From assembly GCA_012839765.1 (NCBI GenBank), contig DUMW01000085.1, positions 1 through 38,736 on the forward strand: a stretch of 38,736 nt of DNA. The letters are read 5' to 3'. The stretch comes from Bacillota bacterium. Its GTDB lineage: Bacteria > Bacillota > Limnochordia > DUMW01. Shown in pieces: positions 1 to 9,233 of the stretch (the stretch's first letter is position 1; the number at the start of each line of letters is the position of its first letter). Position numbers and translations under genes: made by a program. The notes under the pieces are model-generated. The model was not told where the DNA came from and searched no databases. It saw nothing but the letters and a program-made list of their open reading frames with translations.

Positions 1-181
1 ATTAGTCACCCTTCGTCCTCAAGATTCCCAGGTAAGAAAGGGAGCAGCGTAAAGCCTTTGGATCTTACAATTTCAGTATACCTACCTGGCCCTGGTACTA
101 CAACAAGATAACTCGGCAACTTAACTGTGAAGTAATAAACTTATAAAACTCACTCCTGGGCCGGTTTCCTGCTCAAAACGA

Positions 182-210
182 TTGATCTCTGATGAATGTT
201 AGAGTATTCT
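182..210 (+). promoter_or_regulatory. Probable sigma-A promoter of gdhA
   Basis: TTGATC (182-187) and TATTCT (205-210) are separated by 17 bases. Transcription would start near 217, leaving a leader of about 37 bases before the ATG at 254. That start point rules out the in-frame ATG at 212 as the translation start. Upstream, bases 1-181 show no gene that I can support. Confidence 0.55.
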
Positions 211-253
211 AGTGTGTATGAGTACGAATTTCTTGAATGGGGAGCAAGAGAAT

Positions 254-1537
254 ATGGCAGAACAGTATAACGCGTATTTGGCTGCTCAGAAACAGTTCGA
301 TGGTGTTGCCGAATTGATGGGGCTCGATCAAGCAATGCGTGACTTGCTGCGGCAGCCTCGACAGGAATTCCATTTCACAATCCCGGTGAAGATGGACGAT
401 GGCAGTACCCGAGTCTTCAACGGTTTCCGTGTACAGCATAACGACGCCCGGGGACCAGGAAAGGGTGGCATCCGATTCCATCCCGAAGAGACAGTGGACA
501 CCGTCAGGGGTCTTGCCATGTGGATGACCTGGAAATGTGCGGTAGTGGACATTCCCCTTGGCGGAGCCAAGGGAGGTATTGTCTGCGATCCACGGGAACT
601 GTCTCCTGGGGAACAGGAACGGCTCTGCCGGGGCTATGTCAGACAACTGGCAAAGAACTTAGGGCCAGTCATCGACGTGCCAGCCCCGGATGTAATGACC
701 AACAGTCAACACATGTTGTGGATGCTCGATGAATTCGAAACCATCCACGGCGCTCACTACCCTGGCATGATCACCGGCAAACCCGTGGGAATGGGCGGCT
801 CCCTGGGACGTACCGAGGCCACTGGCTACGGCGTGATCTTTACCCTAAGAGAAGCCCTAAAGAAACTGGGAATTGACATCACCAAGACAACCGCCAGTTT
901 GCAGGGGTTCGGTAACGTTGCCGAGTATGCAGCGCGGAAGTATACAGAGCTGGGCGGAAAGATCATTGCCATCTCCTGCTGGGATAACAAGGCCAAACGG
1001 GCTTGGACTTTCCGCAACCTTAACGGGCTGGATATCGAGCAGATGGCTCAGATCAAAGACAGCTTCGGTTCCATCGACAGGGAAAAGGCTGAAGCCATCG
1101 GCTGCGAGGTCCTGGATGGAGAAGCTTGGATCGCGCAAGATGTGGATATCCTTCTGCCATGCGCCCTGGAAAACCAAATCACACCCCAGACTTTTGCCCA
1201 CGTAAGCGACCAGGTGAAGGTAATTTGCGAAGGTGCGAACGGACCTACCACGCCGGACTGTGATGAGCTAATCAAAGCAAGGGGAATCTTCCTGATTCCA
1301 GACTTCCTCTGCAACGCCGGAGGCGTAACCTGTAGCTACTTTGAACAGGTACAGTGCAACATGAACTACTTCTGGCCCAAGGAAGAAGTATTTGAGAAAC
1401 TGGATGCTAAGATGACCGCTGCCTACCACGCCGTTCATGATCTAGCCCAAAAACAGGGGTTATACATGCGTGATGCCGCGTATGTAATCGCAATCAGCCG
1501 GGTAGCCGAAGCTGTTCGGTTGCGTGGATGGGTATAA
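254..1537 (+). CDS. gdhA: Glutamate dehydrogenase (Glu/Leu/Phe/Val dehydrogenase family)
   Basis: A 427-residue cytoplasmic enzyme that interconverts glutamate and 2-oxoglutarate plus ammonia with NAD(P)H. The N-terminal substrate domain has the family signature KGGIRFHP (about residues 70-77), the MTWKCAVVDIP stretch with Lys94, and the GGAKGG loop with the catalytic Lys106. The C-terminal Rossmann domain starts around residue 180. Length is normal for the hexameric NAD-type family. The start at 254 is chosen because GGGGAGC lies about 9 bases upstream and because the promoter at 182-210 would start transcription after the alternative ATG at 212. The gene is monocistronic. A GC-rich imperfect hairpin follows the stop at about 1562-1597 but lacks a T-run. 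Cofactor preference cannot be read from the sequence here. Confidence 0.95.
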   Translation: MAEQYNAYLAAQKQFDGVAELMGLDQAMRDLLRQPRQEFHFTIPVKMDDGSTRVFNGFRVQHNDARGPGKGGIRFHPEETVDTVRGLAMWMTWKCAVVDIPLGGAKGGIVCDPRELSPGEQERLCRGYVRQLAKNLGPVIDVPAPDVMTNSQHMLWMLDEFETIHGAHYPGMITGKPVGMGGSLGRTEATGYGVIFTLREALKKLGIDITKTTASLQGFGNVAEYAARKYTELGGKIIAISCWDNKAKRAWTFRNLNGLDIEQMAQIKDSFGSIDREKAEAIGCEVLDGEAWIAQDVDILLPCALENQITPQTFAHVSDQVKVICEGANGPTTPDCDELIKARGIFLIPDFLCNAGGVTCSYFEQVQCNMNYFWPKEEVFEKLDAKMTAAYHAVHDLAQKQGLYMRDAAYVIAISRVAEAVRLRGWV

Positions 1538-1856
1538 CGGGTTGTCATAGTGAGTTTATGAGTGGGAGGGGGCGATTAACACCGTCCCCTCACCACTGTA
1601 CATATTGCTTGGAATTCGACGGTTCGCACCAACCGCTCCAAGAGTAATTGTTCAAGGTATGGACATACACCTCTATCCTTGGCGGACACTAACCGGTTTG
1701 TGCACGACTAATTGGTATCACCCAGCCGCTGCTTGTATAAAAGCCTTCGAGGTTGACCGATACGTCGAGGTGCGGCGTCTCAATTACATGAACCCACGCA
1801 GCATGCGCGTGTTCAGTTCAATAGTCTCAAGCCCGGAGGCAACAAAATCCCTATCT
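1538..1856. other. Intergenic region, no supported gene
   Basis: This gap lies between the convergent gdhA and FNR-like genes. It holds an imperfect GC-rich hairpin (about 1562-1597) without a T-run, possibly a weak terminator for gdhA. A 92-codon open frame (1605-1883, +) has no recognisable domain and no convincing ribosome site, and it runs into the 3' end of the regulator, so I do not call it a gene. Confidence 0.5.
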
Positions 1857-2543
1857 TCACTCAGCGAGGCTAAGCTCTTCTAACCGCGATTTGTTCTTAA
1901 TCACAATCTTCCGATGGCCCTCTTGTTCAAGCAACCCTTCCTCTTGCAGCGCTGCCAGCTTCCGACTTAAGGTTTCCTGGGTCATACCTAGCTGTGACGC
2001 AAAGTCCCCCTTGGTCATAGGCAAGATAATCTCCTCCCCCTCGCCTGACAACGCCAACAGGGCTTGGGCCAGCCGCTGTGTGGTGGAACTTAGACTAATG
2101 ATCTCAATTCTGTTTTCCGCTTCCGCTAGCCTACGGGCCAGTTCATCCATCACTTTAAAGGCAATTGACGGATACTTCACCATCAATTCTTTAAGCTTGG
2201 ACCCCTCAACAACACACATGATGCAGTCTTCTAAGGCCTGGGCATTGTCGGTCAGAGGCAGAGAGGAGAATAAAGAGAGTTCTCCGATGAACTCCCCCGG
2301 TTGCACGACGCGCAGTACCTGCTCTTTCCCGCTGGCGTTGATCCGAAACAGCTTTACTTTCCCTGTATAAAGAACGAATAGGGTACCACTGGCATCTCCA
2401 GCCCGGTACACCATTTCGCCCTTCCGGTAATGCCGTGATGAGGCAATTTGTGCGATCTCCAGCCTTTCTTCACCATTTAGACTGGCGAAGATTGGGACAT
2501 GCTGGATACAACTGGCTTGTTCTTCACAATGATGACATCGCAT
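1857..2543 (-). CDS. FNR-type Crp/Fnr transcriptional regulator, probable [4Fe-4S] oxygen sensor
   Basis: A 228-residue regulator with a cyclic-nucleotide-like sensor domain (about 15-130), a dimerisation helix and a C-terminal winged helix-turn-helix (about 170-215). Cysteines 3, 6 and 12 have the spacing C-x2-C-x5-C of E. coli FNR Cys20/23/29. Cys110, in the ALEDCIMC stretch, aligns with FNR Cys122, so all four cluster ligands are present. The recognition helix carries ETLSR, matching the E-x2-S-R residues with which FNR reads TTGAT. The gene is the third in an operon behind the HMA protein and P1B ATPase, 19 bases after the ATPase stop. A perfect FNR box precedes that operon, which suggests autoregulation. 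Cluster binding is inferred, not seen. Crp-type cAMP binding is unlikely. Confidence 0.9.
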   Translation of the reverse strand: MRCHHCEEQASCIQHVPIFASLNGEERLEIAQIASSRHYRKGEMVYRAGDASGTLFVLYTGKVKLFRINASGKEQVLRVVQPGEFIGELSLFSSLPLTDNAQALEDCIMCVVEGSKLKELMVKYPSIAFKVMDELARRLAEAENRIEIISLSSTTQRLAQALLALSGEGEEIILPMTKGDFASQLGMTQETLSRKLAALQEEGLLEQEGHRKIVIKNKSRLEELSLAE

Positions 2544-2562
2544 TTCCCGTCCACCCGTTCAG

Positions 2563-4410
2563 CTAATTGGATTTGCCATATCGTAGCAGGCGCATCGCAT
2601 TCAGGATTACCGCCAACACGGAACCCTCATGGACTAACATCCCTATAGACATGTTCACCGTTTTAAGCAAAACACCTGCCAATAATATCCCTACTACCAG
2701 GAGGGCAAATCCAATATTCTGCCGAATATTCCGCACTGTCGCCCGACTTAGTCCGACGGCATAGGAAAGCTTATGGATGTCCGCGCTCATCAGTACCACA
2801 TCCGCGGTTTCCATGGCCACATCAGTGCCGGCGCCGCCCACGGCAATACCCAGATCCGCAGCGGCCAAGGCCGGAGCGTCATTTACTCCATCACCCACCA
2901 TGGCCACCGTCCCGTGCTTCTCCCGCAGTTCTTCCAGGGCCTGCACCTTGCCCTCTGGGAGCAATTCACTGTAGAACTCATCAATGCCCACCCGCTGTGC
3001 CACATAGCGCGCAGCCAAGGGATTGTCCCCCGTAAGCATGACCGTTCGTTTGACACCCTGGGCCTTCAAACGGGAGACTAGGGCCGGCGCATCTTCCCGA
3101 ATGGTGTCTGCAATGGAGATTATGCCATAAATGGTGTCTTTCGTGCCGACGATCACCGCAGTCTGTCCCTGTTCTTCCTCCCTTGCCAGATAGGCTTCAT
3201 AGTCCGAAAGATCCACTCCCTGGTCCTGGAAGAGCTTCCGATTACCAATATAATACCGGGTGTCATCAAGGCTGAAGCTCAGTCCTTGCCCGATTACCAT
3301 CTCCACATCCTCGGGAGTCCTGATAATGATACCCGGTCTTTTTTCCGCCTCGGCAATAATGGCTCGGCCCAAAGGATGCTCCGAGTAGGACTCACCGGTG
3401 GCTGCGATGCTGAGGAGTTCCTCTTCGCCCATATTGTAGGCTTTCACCTTAGTCACCCCCGGACGACCCTCGGTCAGGGTACCGGTCTTGTCAAAGGCTA
3501 CCACCCGCACCGTACCCAACTTCTCGATAACCTCTCCACCTTTGATTAACACACCACGTTTCGCTCCATTTCCGATACCGGCCACAATGGAAACGGGGGT
3601 GGAAATCACCAAGGCGCCGGGACAGGAAATCACCAATAGGGTCAAAGCCAACCGAATATCCCGGGTCACAAGGAACAGAACAAGGGAGAACAGGATGATG
3701 GCCGGTGTATACCAGCGAGAAAACCGCTCTAGGAATTTTTGGGTTTTGGCCTTTTTGTCCTGAGCCTCCTCCACCAAATGCAGAATACGGGCAAAGGTGG
3801 TATCGTCTCCCACCTGCTCTGCCCGGATTACAAGATACCCCGATTCAATGATGGTACCGGAAAACACCCTTTCGTCCACGGTTCGACTTACCGGAATGGA
3901 TTCACCGGTAATAGCAGCTTGGTTGATGTAGGCAGAACCCTCCACCACTGTACCATCCACCGCGATCTTCTCACCAGGCTTCACCACCACTAGGTCACCC
4001 TGTTCCACCTCTTCTGGAGAAACAGTGGTCTCCACCCCGTCTTTGCGAACCCTGGCCATGTCTGGGGCTAGATCCATCAAGGCCCTGATAGAAGAACGGG
4101 TTTTTTCAATGGTGCGGGATTCCAAGTAATCTCCCAAAGTAAACAGGAAGGTAACCGCCGCGGCCTCCCAATACTCCCCAATACTGAGGGCCCCAAGCAC
4201 AGCAACGCTGACCAGGGTGTCAATACCCACAACCTTGTAACGCAGCCCACCAATGGCCCTGTTGAAGATGGAGGTGCCCGCGATAACAGTCACTGCCAAC
4301 ATCAGGACAATGGTTAGGGGCGCATAACCGATCATGTTCTTGAGGACAAAGGAAACCCCCGCCATAATCCCCGAGATCCATACGATTTGCGTCTTGCTGA
4401 GCTTAAACAT
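2563..4410 (-). CDS. P1B-type heavy-metal-exporting ATPase with CPG and HEGS motifs
   Basis: A 615-residue membrane ATPase. Visible in order: two pairs of N-terminal membrane segments, the TGES actuator loop (168-171), the TM4 metal motif CPG (263-265, in SCPGALVISTP), the phosphorylation site DKTGTLT (Asp307), the SEHPLG motif of the nucleotide domain, GDGVNDAPAL, and a last membrane segment with HEGS (594-597) followed by N and RLL. CadA/ZntA proteins normally have CPC in TM4 and an Asp in the last segment. The HEG[GS] signature is known from the P1B-4 group (CoaT/PfeT-like; Co, Fe, Zn, Cd), whose TM4 motif is SPC. The metal is therefore uncertain. There is no fused metal-binding domain, but one is encoded just upstream. 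The ATG at 4410 is preferred over GTG 4419 because GGGAGG lies 8 bases before it. Confidence 0.9.
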   Translation of the reverse strand: MFKLSKTQIVWISGIMAGVSFVLKNMIGYAPLTIVLMLAVTVIAGTSIFNRAIGGLRYKVVGIDTLVSVAVLGALSIGEYWEAAAVTFLFTLGDYLESRTIEKTRSSIRALMDLAPDMARVRKDGVETTVSPEEVEQGDLVVVKPGEKIAVDGTVVEGSAYINQAAITGESIPVSRTVDERVFSGTIIESGYLVIRAEQVGDDTTFARILHLVEEAQDKKAKTQKFLERFSRWYTPAIILFSLVLFLVTRDIRLALTLLVISCPGALVISTPVSIVAGIGNGAKRGVLIKGGEVIEKLGTVRVVAFDKTGTLTEGRPGVTKVKAYNMGEEELLSIAATGESYSEHPLGRAIIAEAEKRPGIIIRTPEDVEMVIGQGLSFSLDDTRYYIGNRKLFQDQGVDLSDYEAYLAREEEQGQTAVIVGTKDTIYGIISIADTIREDAPALVSRLKAQGVKRTVMLTGDNPLAARYVAQRVGIDEFYSELLPEGKVQALEELREKHGTVAMVGDGVNDAPALAAADLGIAVGGAGTDVAMETADVVLMSADIHKLSYAVGLSRATVRNIRQNIGFALLVVGILLAGVLLKTVNMSIGMLVHEGSVLAVILNAMRLLRYGKSN

Positions 4411-4431
4411 CCCGGGCACCTCCCTTCCCCT

Positions 4432-4647
4432 TTACTTCTCCGACAGGACTTTGTAACCCAAACCTTCAATCTTCCCCTTAAGTTCCTCGGAAGTCACTAC
4501 GCTTTCGTCGAACTCCGCCTTTACCCGGGAACTGTTGAATAATACTTCCACTTCCTGGACTCCATTGGTCTTCTTTAGTACGTTTTCAATCTTCGCCGCG
4601 CAACTGGGGCAAGCAATGGTTTCCAGCTGATAGGTTCTCTTTGCCAT
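4432..4647 (-). CDS. Free heavy-metal-associated (HMA) domain protein, CopZ/MerP-like
   Basis: A 71-residue protein with one ferredoxin-like HMA fold. The metal-binding CPSC (Cys13, Cys16) follows the first strand, in the place of the usual GMTCxxC loop. The rest matches the family (a helix with AAKIENVLKK, then a strand ending in KAEFDE). It probably delivers metal to, or buffers metal for, the ATPase encoded downstream, acting as the separated N-terminal domain of that transporter. It is the first gene of the operon, with AGGAGG upstream of ATG 4647, and sits directly behind the FNR-controlled promoter. Its metal (Cu, Zn, Cd or Fe) cannot be told from the motif alone. Confidence 0.88.
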   Translation of the reverse strand: MAKRTYQLETIACPSCAAKIENVLKKTNGVQEVEVLFNSSRVKAEFDESVVTSEELKGKIEGLGYKVLSEK

Positions 4648-4678
4648 GTTTCTACAACCTCCTTTTGTTTGTGGTTTA

Positions 4679-4720
4679 AGTATACGAGAAACGGCGGGAG
4701 ATTACTTTGATCTAGATCAA
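4679..4720 (-). promoter_or_regulatory. FNR box and -10 element of the HMA/ATPase/FNR operon
   Basis: Bases 4707-4720 read TTGATCTAGATCAA, a perfect match to the FNR consensus TTGAT-N4-ATCAA. On the minus strand a -10 element TATACT lies at 4684-4679. Taking the usual spacing, transcription starts at about 4672, which puts the centre of the palindrome (4713.5) exactly at -41.5. This is the class II activator position of FNR. The box overlaps the -35 region and no good -35 is visible, as expected for an activator-dependent promoter. Confidence 0.8.
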
Positions 4721-4870
4721 AAAAGGGATCCATTTGGGGAGCTTTTTGACACTTGAGCCGGCAATACTGCACGGCAACTGACGAAGGATTTGACCATGCT
4801 GGCCAGGATGAAGACTCATATCCGGGCTAGATATCTTTGGAGGGACTGACCCCTTAGCGGGGCGACGGGC

Positions 4871-4895
4871 AAAAAAACCGCCTCCTGCGGCGGTT
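4871..4895 (-). terminator. Rho-independent terminator after tRNA-Ser
   Basis: On the minus strand AACCGCC, a 6-base loop and GGCGGTT form a perfect 7-bp stem followed by a T-run. It lies 25 bases beyond the tRNA 3' end. Confidence 0.85.
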
Positions 4896-4919
4896 ACACA
4901 AACTTCGTATAGAAAACAA

Positions 4920-5010
4920 TGGCGGAGGGGGTGGGATTCGAACCCACGGAGGGCTCAGCACCCTCGACGGTTTTCAAGACCGCTCCATTAGTCCACTCTG
5001 GCACCCCTCC
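4920..5010 (-). tRNA. tRNA-Ser (anticodon UGA) with encoded CCA
   Basis: A 91-base class II tRNA. The acceptor stem GGAGGGG/CCCCTCC, the anticodon loop CTTGAAA (anticodon TGA), a long variable arm and the T arm GGTTCGAATCC are all visible on the minus strand. The discriminator base is G and the CCA end is encoded (complement of 4920-4922). It reads UCA and, depending on U34 modification, other UCN codons. It has its own promoter and terminator and lies just downstream of serS. Confidence 0.95.
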
Positions 5011-5026
5011 GCAATAGACGTATTTT

Positions 5027-5055
5027 ATTATATCAGTCCCGCCCATTGGCGGCAA
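5027..5055 (-). promoter_or_regulatory. Sigma-A promoter of tRNA-Ser
   Basis: On the minus strand TTGCCG (5055-5050), a 17-base spacer and a consensus TATAAT (5032-5027). Transcription would begin about 10 bases before the mature 5' end at 5010. Confidence 0.75.
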
Positions 5056-5143
5056 GTCTTCCTGGAGCTGCGTAGGCGGTACTAGCACAAGTCAAAGAAA
5101 GAAAGCTCCATAGAACCGTGAATTGGTCAAGATCCGCTAGTTG

Positions 5144-5185
5144 GTCCGCTGGAAACCGGGCAAAAACCGATGGTTTCCAGCGGAC
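5144..5185 (-). repeat. Long perfect inverted repeat after serS
   Basis: GTCCGCTGGAAACC (5144-5157) is repeated inverted at 5172-5185, a 14-bp perfect stem with a 14-base loop, starting 11 bases after the serS stop. There is no T-run on the minus strand, so it is probably a 3' mRNA-stabilising hairpin or a weak terminator rather than a classical one. Confidence 0.6.
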
Positions 5186-5196
5186 AAGGCTTGAAA

Positions 5197-6730
<1,534 letters not shown>

Positions 6731-6746
6731 CGCGTTTGTCTCTATA

Positions 6747-7667
6747 TTATGCTTCTTCGCCACACCTCTTAAGCAAAGCTTCCCAGCGGCGATCCACGTC
6801 GGCCTGGATCTGTTCCACCAAAGCCTCGTCCTTCACCACGTGACGGAAACGGTTTTGCATCTTCAGGTATTCGATGACCGGAAGCTTCTCCTTGGGTTTG
6901 TAGGTCAGCCGCCACTCACCGTTTTCCACTTCATACATCGGATAGATACAGCAATCCACTGCCTTCTGGGCCACTTCCACGGTCTTATCCGGTGTAAAGC
7001 CCCAGCCGAGACGACAGGGAGTCAATACGTTCAAGAAGGTGGGACCCTCGGTATTCAGGGCCTTCTCTGCCTTCTTAGACAGATCCCGCCAGTCGCTAAT
7101 GGAGGACTGGGCCACATAAGGCACACCATGGGCGGCGATAATAGCCGTCAGATCCTTTTTGAACTGCGGTTTCCCTTCGCAAACTTTACCCGCCGGTGTG
7201 GTGGTGGTGTTCGCACCCCGCGGCGTGGAACTGGACCGCTGGATTCCTGTATTCATGTATGCTTCGTTATCGTAGCAGACATACAGAATGTTATGACCCC
7301 GTTCCATCGCTCCCGAAAGGGACTGCAGACCAATATCATAGGTTCCTCCGTCGCCGCCAAAGGCTACGAACTTGATCTCCCGATCCAGTTTCCCCCGACG
7401 CTTCAGGGCGTTGTATGCAGCTTCAATACCACTGATGGTAGCCGCTGCGTTTTCGAAGGCACTGTGCATCCACGGTACGGTCCAGGCTGTTTGGGGGTAG
7501 ACGCTCGTGGTAACCTCCATACAGCCAGTGGCGTTAGCCACCACCACCGGTGTCTCCGTGGACTTGAGCACCATTTTAATCACCAATGGAAAAGCACATC
7601 CGGCACAGGCCCGATGACCACCAGTAATCGGATCAGGCCGTTCGGCCAATTGTTTCAAAGTAGCCAT
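6747..7667 (-). CDS. porB: Pyruvate/2-oxoacid:ferredoxin oxidoreductase, beta (TPP) subunit
   Basis: A 306-residue TPP-binding subunit. It shows the GHRACAGCA N-terminal motif, further cluster-type cysteines (GCMEV, and TPCRLGW near residue 218) and the TPP site GGDGGTYDIG with a following NEAYMNTG. The sequence around NTGIQRSSSTP is typical of PorB and argues for pyruvate rather than branched-chain acids, although VOR cannot be excluded. Last gene of a porG-porD-porA-porB operon; ATG 7667 follows AGGGGGGAA. With the other subunits it oxidises pyruvate and CoA to acetyl-CoA and CO2, reducing ferredoxin, a core reaction of anaerobes. The serS T-box begins right after its stop. Confidence 0.93.
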   Translation of the reverse strand: MATLKQLAERPDPITGGHRACAGCAFPLVIKMVLKSTETPVVVANATGCMEVTTSVYPQTAWTVPWMHSAFENAAATISGIEAAYNALKRRGKLDREIKFVAFGGDGGTYDIGLQSLSGAMERGHNILYVCYDNEAYMNTGIQRSSSTPRGANTTTTPAGKVCEGKPQFKKDLTAIIAAHGVPYVAQSSISDWRDLSKKAEKALNTEGPTFLNVLTPCRLGWGFTPDKTVEVAQKAVDCCIYPMYEVENGEWRLTYKPKEKLPVIEYLKMQNRFRHVVKDEALVEQIQADVDRRWEALLKRCGEEA

Positions 7668-7682
7668 TTCGTTCCCCCCTCG

Positions 7683-8894
7683 CTATTCACGAACCCCTAC
7701 GTAGTACAGCGACTGTTCCACTTTGCCGCTTTCGGCTGCTTCCCGCACCTTGTCGGCAACGAGCATGATATCAGCAACACCGGTGTCCCGACCACCAAGG
7801 CCATAGACAAAGTTCAAAGCCAAGGGCCGCTGATCCAGTTCGTACAATGCAGCCTTCGTCTCCGCCGCCAGCGGACCACCCTGGGTGGAGAAGCTTTCGG
7901 CACGATCCATAATTCCGATGGCCTTCATGTCCTTGAGGGCCTCACGCAGTTCCGCAGCCATGAAGGGTCGGAATACCCGGGGTTTCAGAAGACCAATCTT
8001 CACGCCCTGTCCCCGCAACTGGTCCACGACTTCCTTCGCGGTTCCTGCCGCGGAGTTTATCACGACGATGGCCATCTCCGCGTCATCCAACCGGTACTCT
8101 TCAAAGTATCCGTAGTACCGGCCGGTAAGATCGCCGTATTCCTTGCCGATCTGCTTGATGACCGCCTTGGCCTTCTCCATGGCGTCCACCTGCTGCCGCT
8201 TGTGCTCAAAGTAGTAATCCTGCAAGTCCAGGGGACCGACGGTTACAGGATTATCCACATCTAACAGGGGATTTTTGGCCTGGTATTCCCCCACAAACTT
8301 GGTTACCACATCGTCTTCCAACACATGGAAGATTTCCATGCCATGGCTGGTGATAAACCCATCCATGCACACCATCACGGGCAACATCACGTCAGGATGC
8401 TCCGCGATCCTAATCGCCTGGATCATGTTGTCGTACATCTCCTGGGCATTCTCGGAAAACAGCTGGATCCAACCCGCATCCCGGGCGCCCATGGCATCGC
8501 TATGATCACAGTGAATGTTAATGGGTGCACTCAGGGCCCGGTTGACCAAGGGCATCACGATGGGAAGCCTGCTTCCAGAAGCAATATACAGCATCTCCCA
8601 CATCAGGGCCAAACCATTGGCCGACGTAGCGGTCATGGCCCTTGCACCCGCGGCCGAGGCCGCAATGGTGGCACTCATGGCACTGTGTTCACTTTCTACC
8701 GGTACAAACTCGGTATCTACAAGTCCATCAGAAACATAGGTGGAAAAAATCTGTACAATCTCGGTCTGGGGTGTAATCGGGTAAGCAGCCACCACGTTGG
8801 GATGGATCTGACGCATCGCCAGCGCTGCGGCTTCATTACCGGTCCCCGCTATACGCCGTTGTATCTTGTCGGCAGAAGCCGTTTTCGTATTCAT
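7683..8894 (-). CDS. porA: Pyruvate/2-oxoacid:ferredoxin oxidoreductase, alpha subunit
   Basis: A 403-residue subunit of the four-subunit enzyme. The N-terminal pyrimidine-binding domain shows GNEAAALAM and YPITPQTE, and the SANGLALMWE stretch follows. The C-terminal half holds the DRAESFSTQGGPL stretch. ATG 8894 (MNTKTAS) is chosen because GGGAGGGAAAG lies just before it; an ATG 18 bases further up overlaps that ribosome site. The gene is 24 bases after porD and 15 bases before porB, so it is co-transcribed and probably translated in stoichiometric amounts. Confidence 0.94.
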   Translation of the reverse strand: MNTKTASADKIQRRIAGTGNEAAALAMRQIHPNVVAAYPITPQTEIVQIFSTYVSDGLVDTEFVPVESEHSAMSATIAASAAGARAMTATSANGLALMWEMLYIASGSRLPIVMPLVNRALSAPINIHCDHSDAMGARDAGWIQLFSENAQEMYDNMIQAIRIAEHPDVMLPVMVCMDGFITSHGMEIFHVLEDDVVTKFVGEYQAKNPLLDVDNPVTVGPLDLQDYYFEHKRQQVDAMEKAKAVIKQIGKEYGDLTGRYYGYFEEYRLDDAEMAIVVINSAAGTAKEVVDQLRGQGVKIGLLKPRVFRPFMAAELREALKDMKAIGIMDRAESFSTQGGPLAAETKAALYELDQRPLALNFVYGLGGRDTGVADIMLVADKVREAAESGKVEQSLYYVGVRE

Positions 8895-8918
8895 TAGGTC
8901 TTTCCCTCCCATCAGTTG

Positions 8919-9233
8919 CTAGTCTTCCCGATGTTTGCTTTCCGGTTCCATGTGCAAAGCCTGCACCTTCGGAGGACATACGCTCACGCAGATAGCACAG
9001 CCTTTGCAGTGAGCATAGTCGATACCGGTAACCTTGCCATCCTCTACGATGAAGGCCACATCGGGACAGTAGACCACACAACGCATGCAGTTGATGCACT
9101 TCTCGGCATCCCAAATCGGCCGCTCAGTGCGCCAATCTCCGGTATGGAATTCCGCCGCGGAGCCGGGATTCTTGATCAAACCGCCAATGGGTATAGACTT
9201 CCAACCTGGTTTAGCTTGCTTGGTATCCGCCAT
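8919..9233 (-). CDS. porD: 2-oxoacid:ferredoxin oxidoreductase, delta (2[4Fe-4S] ferredoxin-like) subunit
   Basis: A 104-residue electron-transfer subunit with two classical cluster motifs, CINCMRCVVYCP and CKGCAICVSVCP, each C-x2-C-x2-C-x3-C-P. It passes electrons from the TPP site in the beta subunit to external ferredoxin. Its ATG overlaps the porG stop by one base (TAATG), implying translational coupling. Confidence 0.95.
   Translation of the reverse strand: MADTKQAKPGWKSIPIGGLIKNPGSAAEFHTGDWRTERPIWDAEKCINCMRCVVYCPDVAFIVEDGKVTGIDYAHCKGCAICVSVCPPKVQALHMEPESKHRED

Noticed and set aside
1605-1883. A 92-codon open frame after gdhA
   Set aside because: No ribosome site, no domain, and overlap with the 3' end of the FNR-like gene. 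It could be a worn remnant, but nothing supports that.
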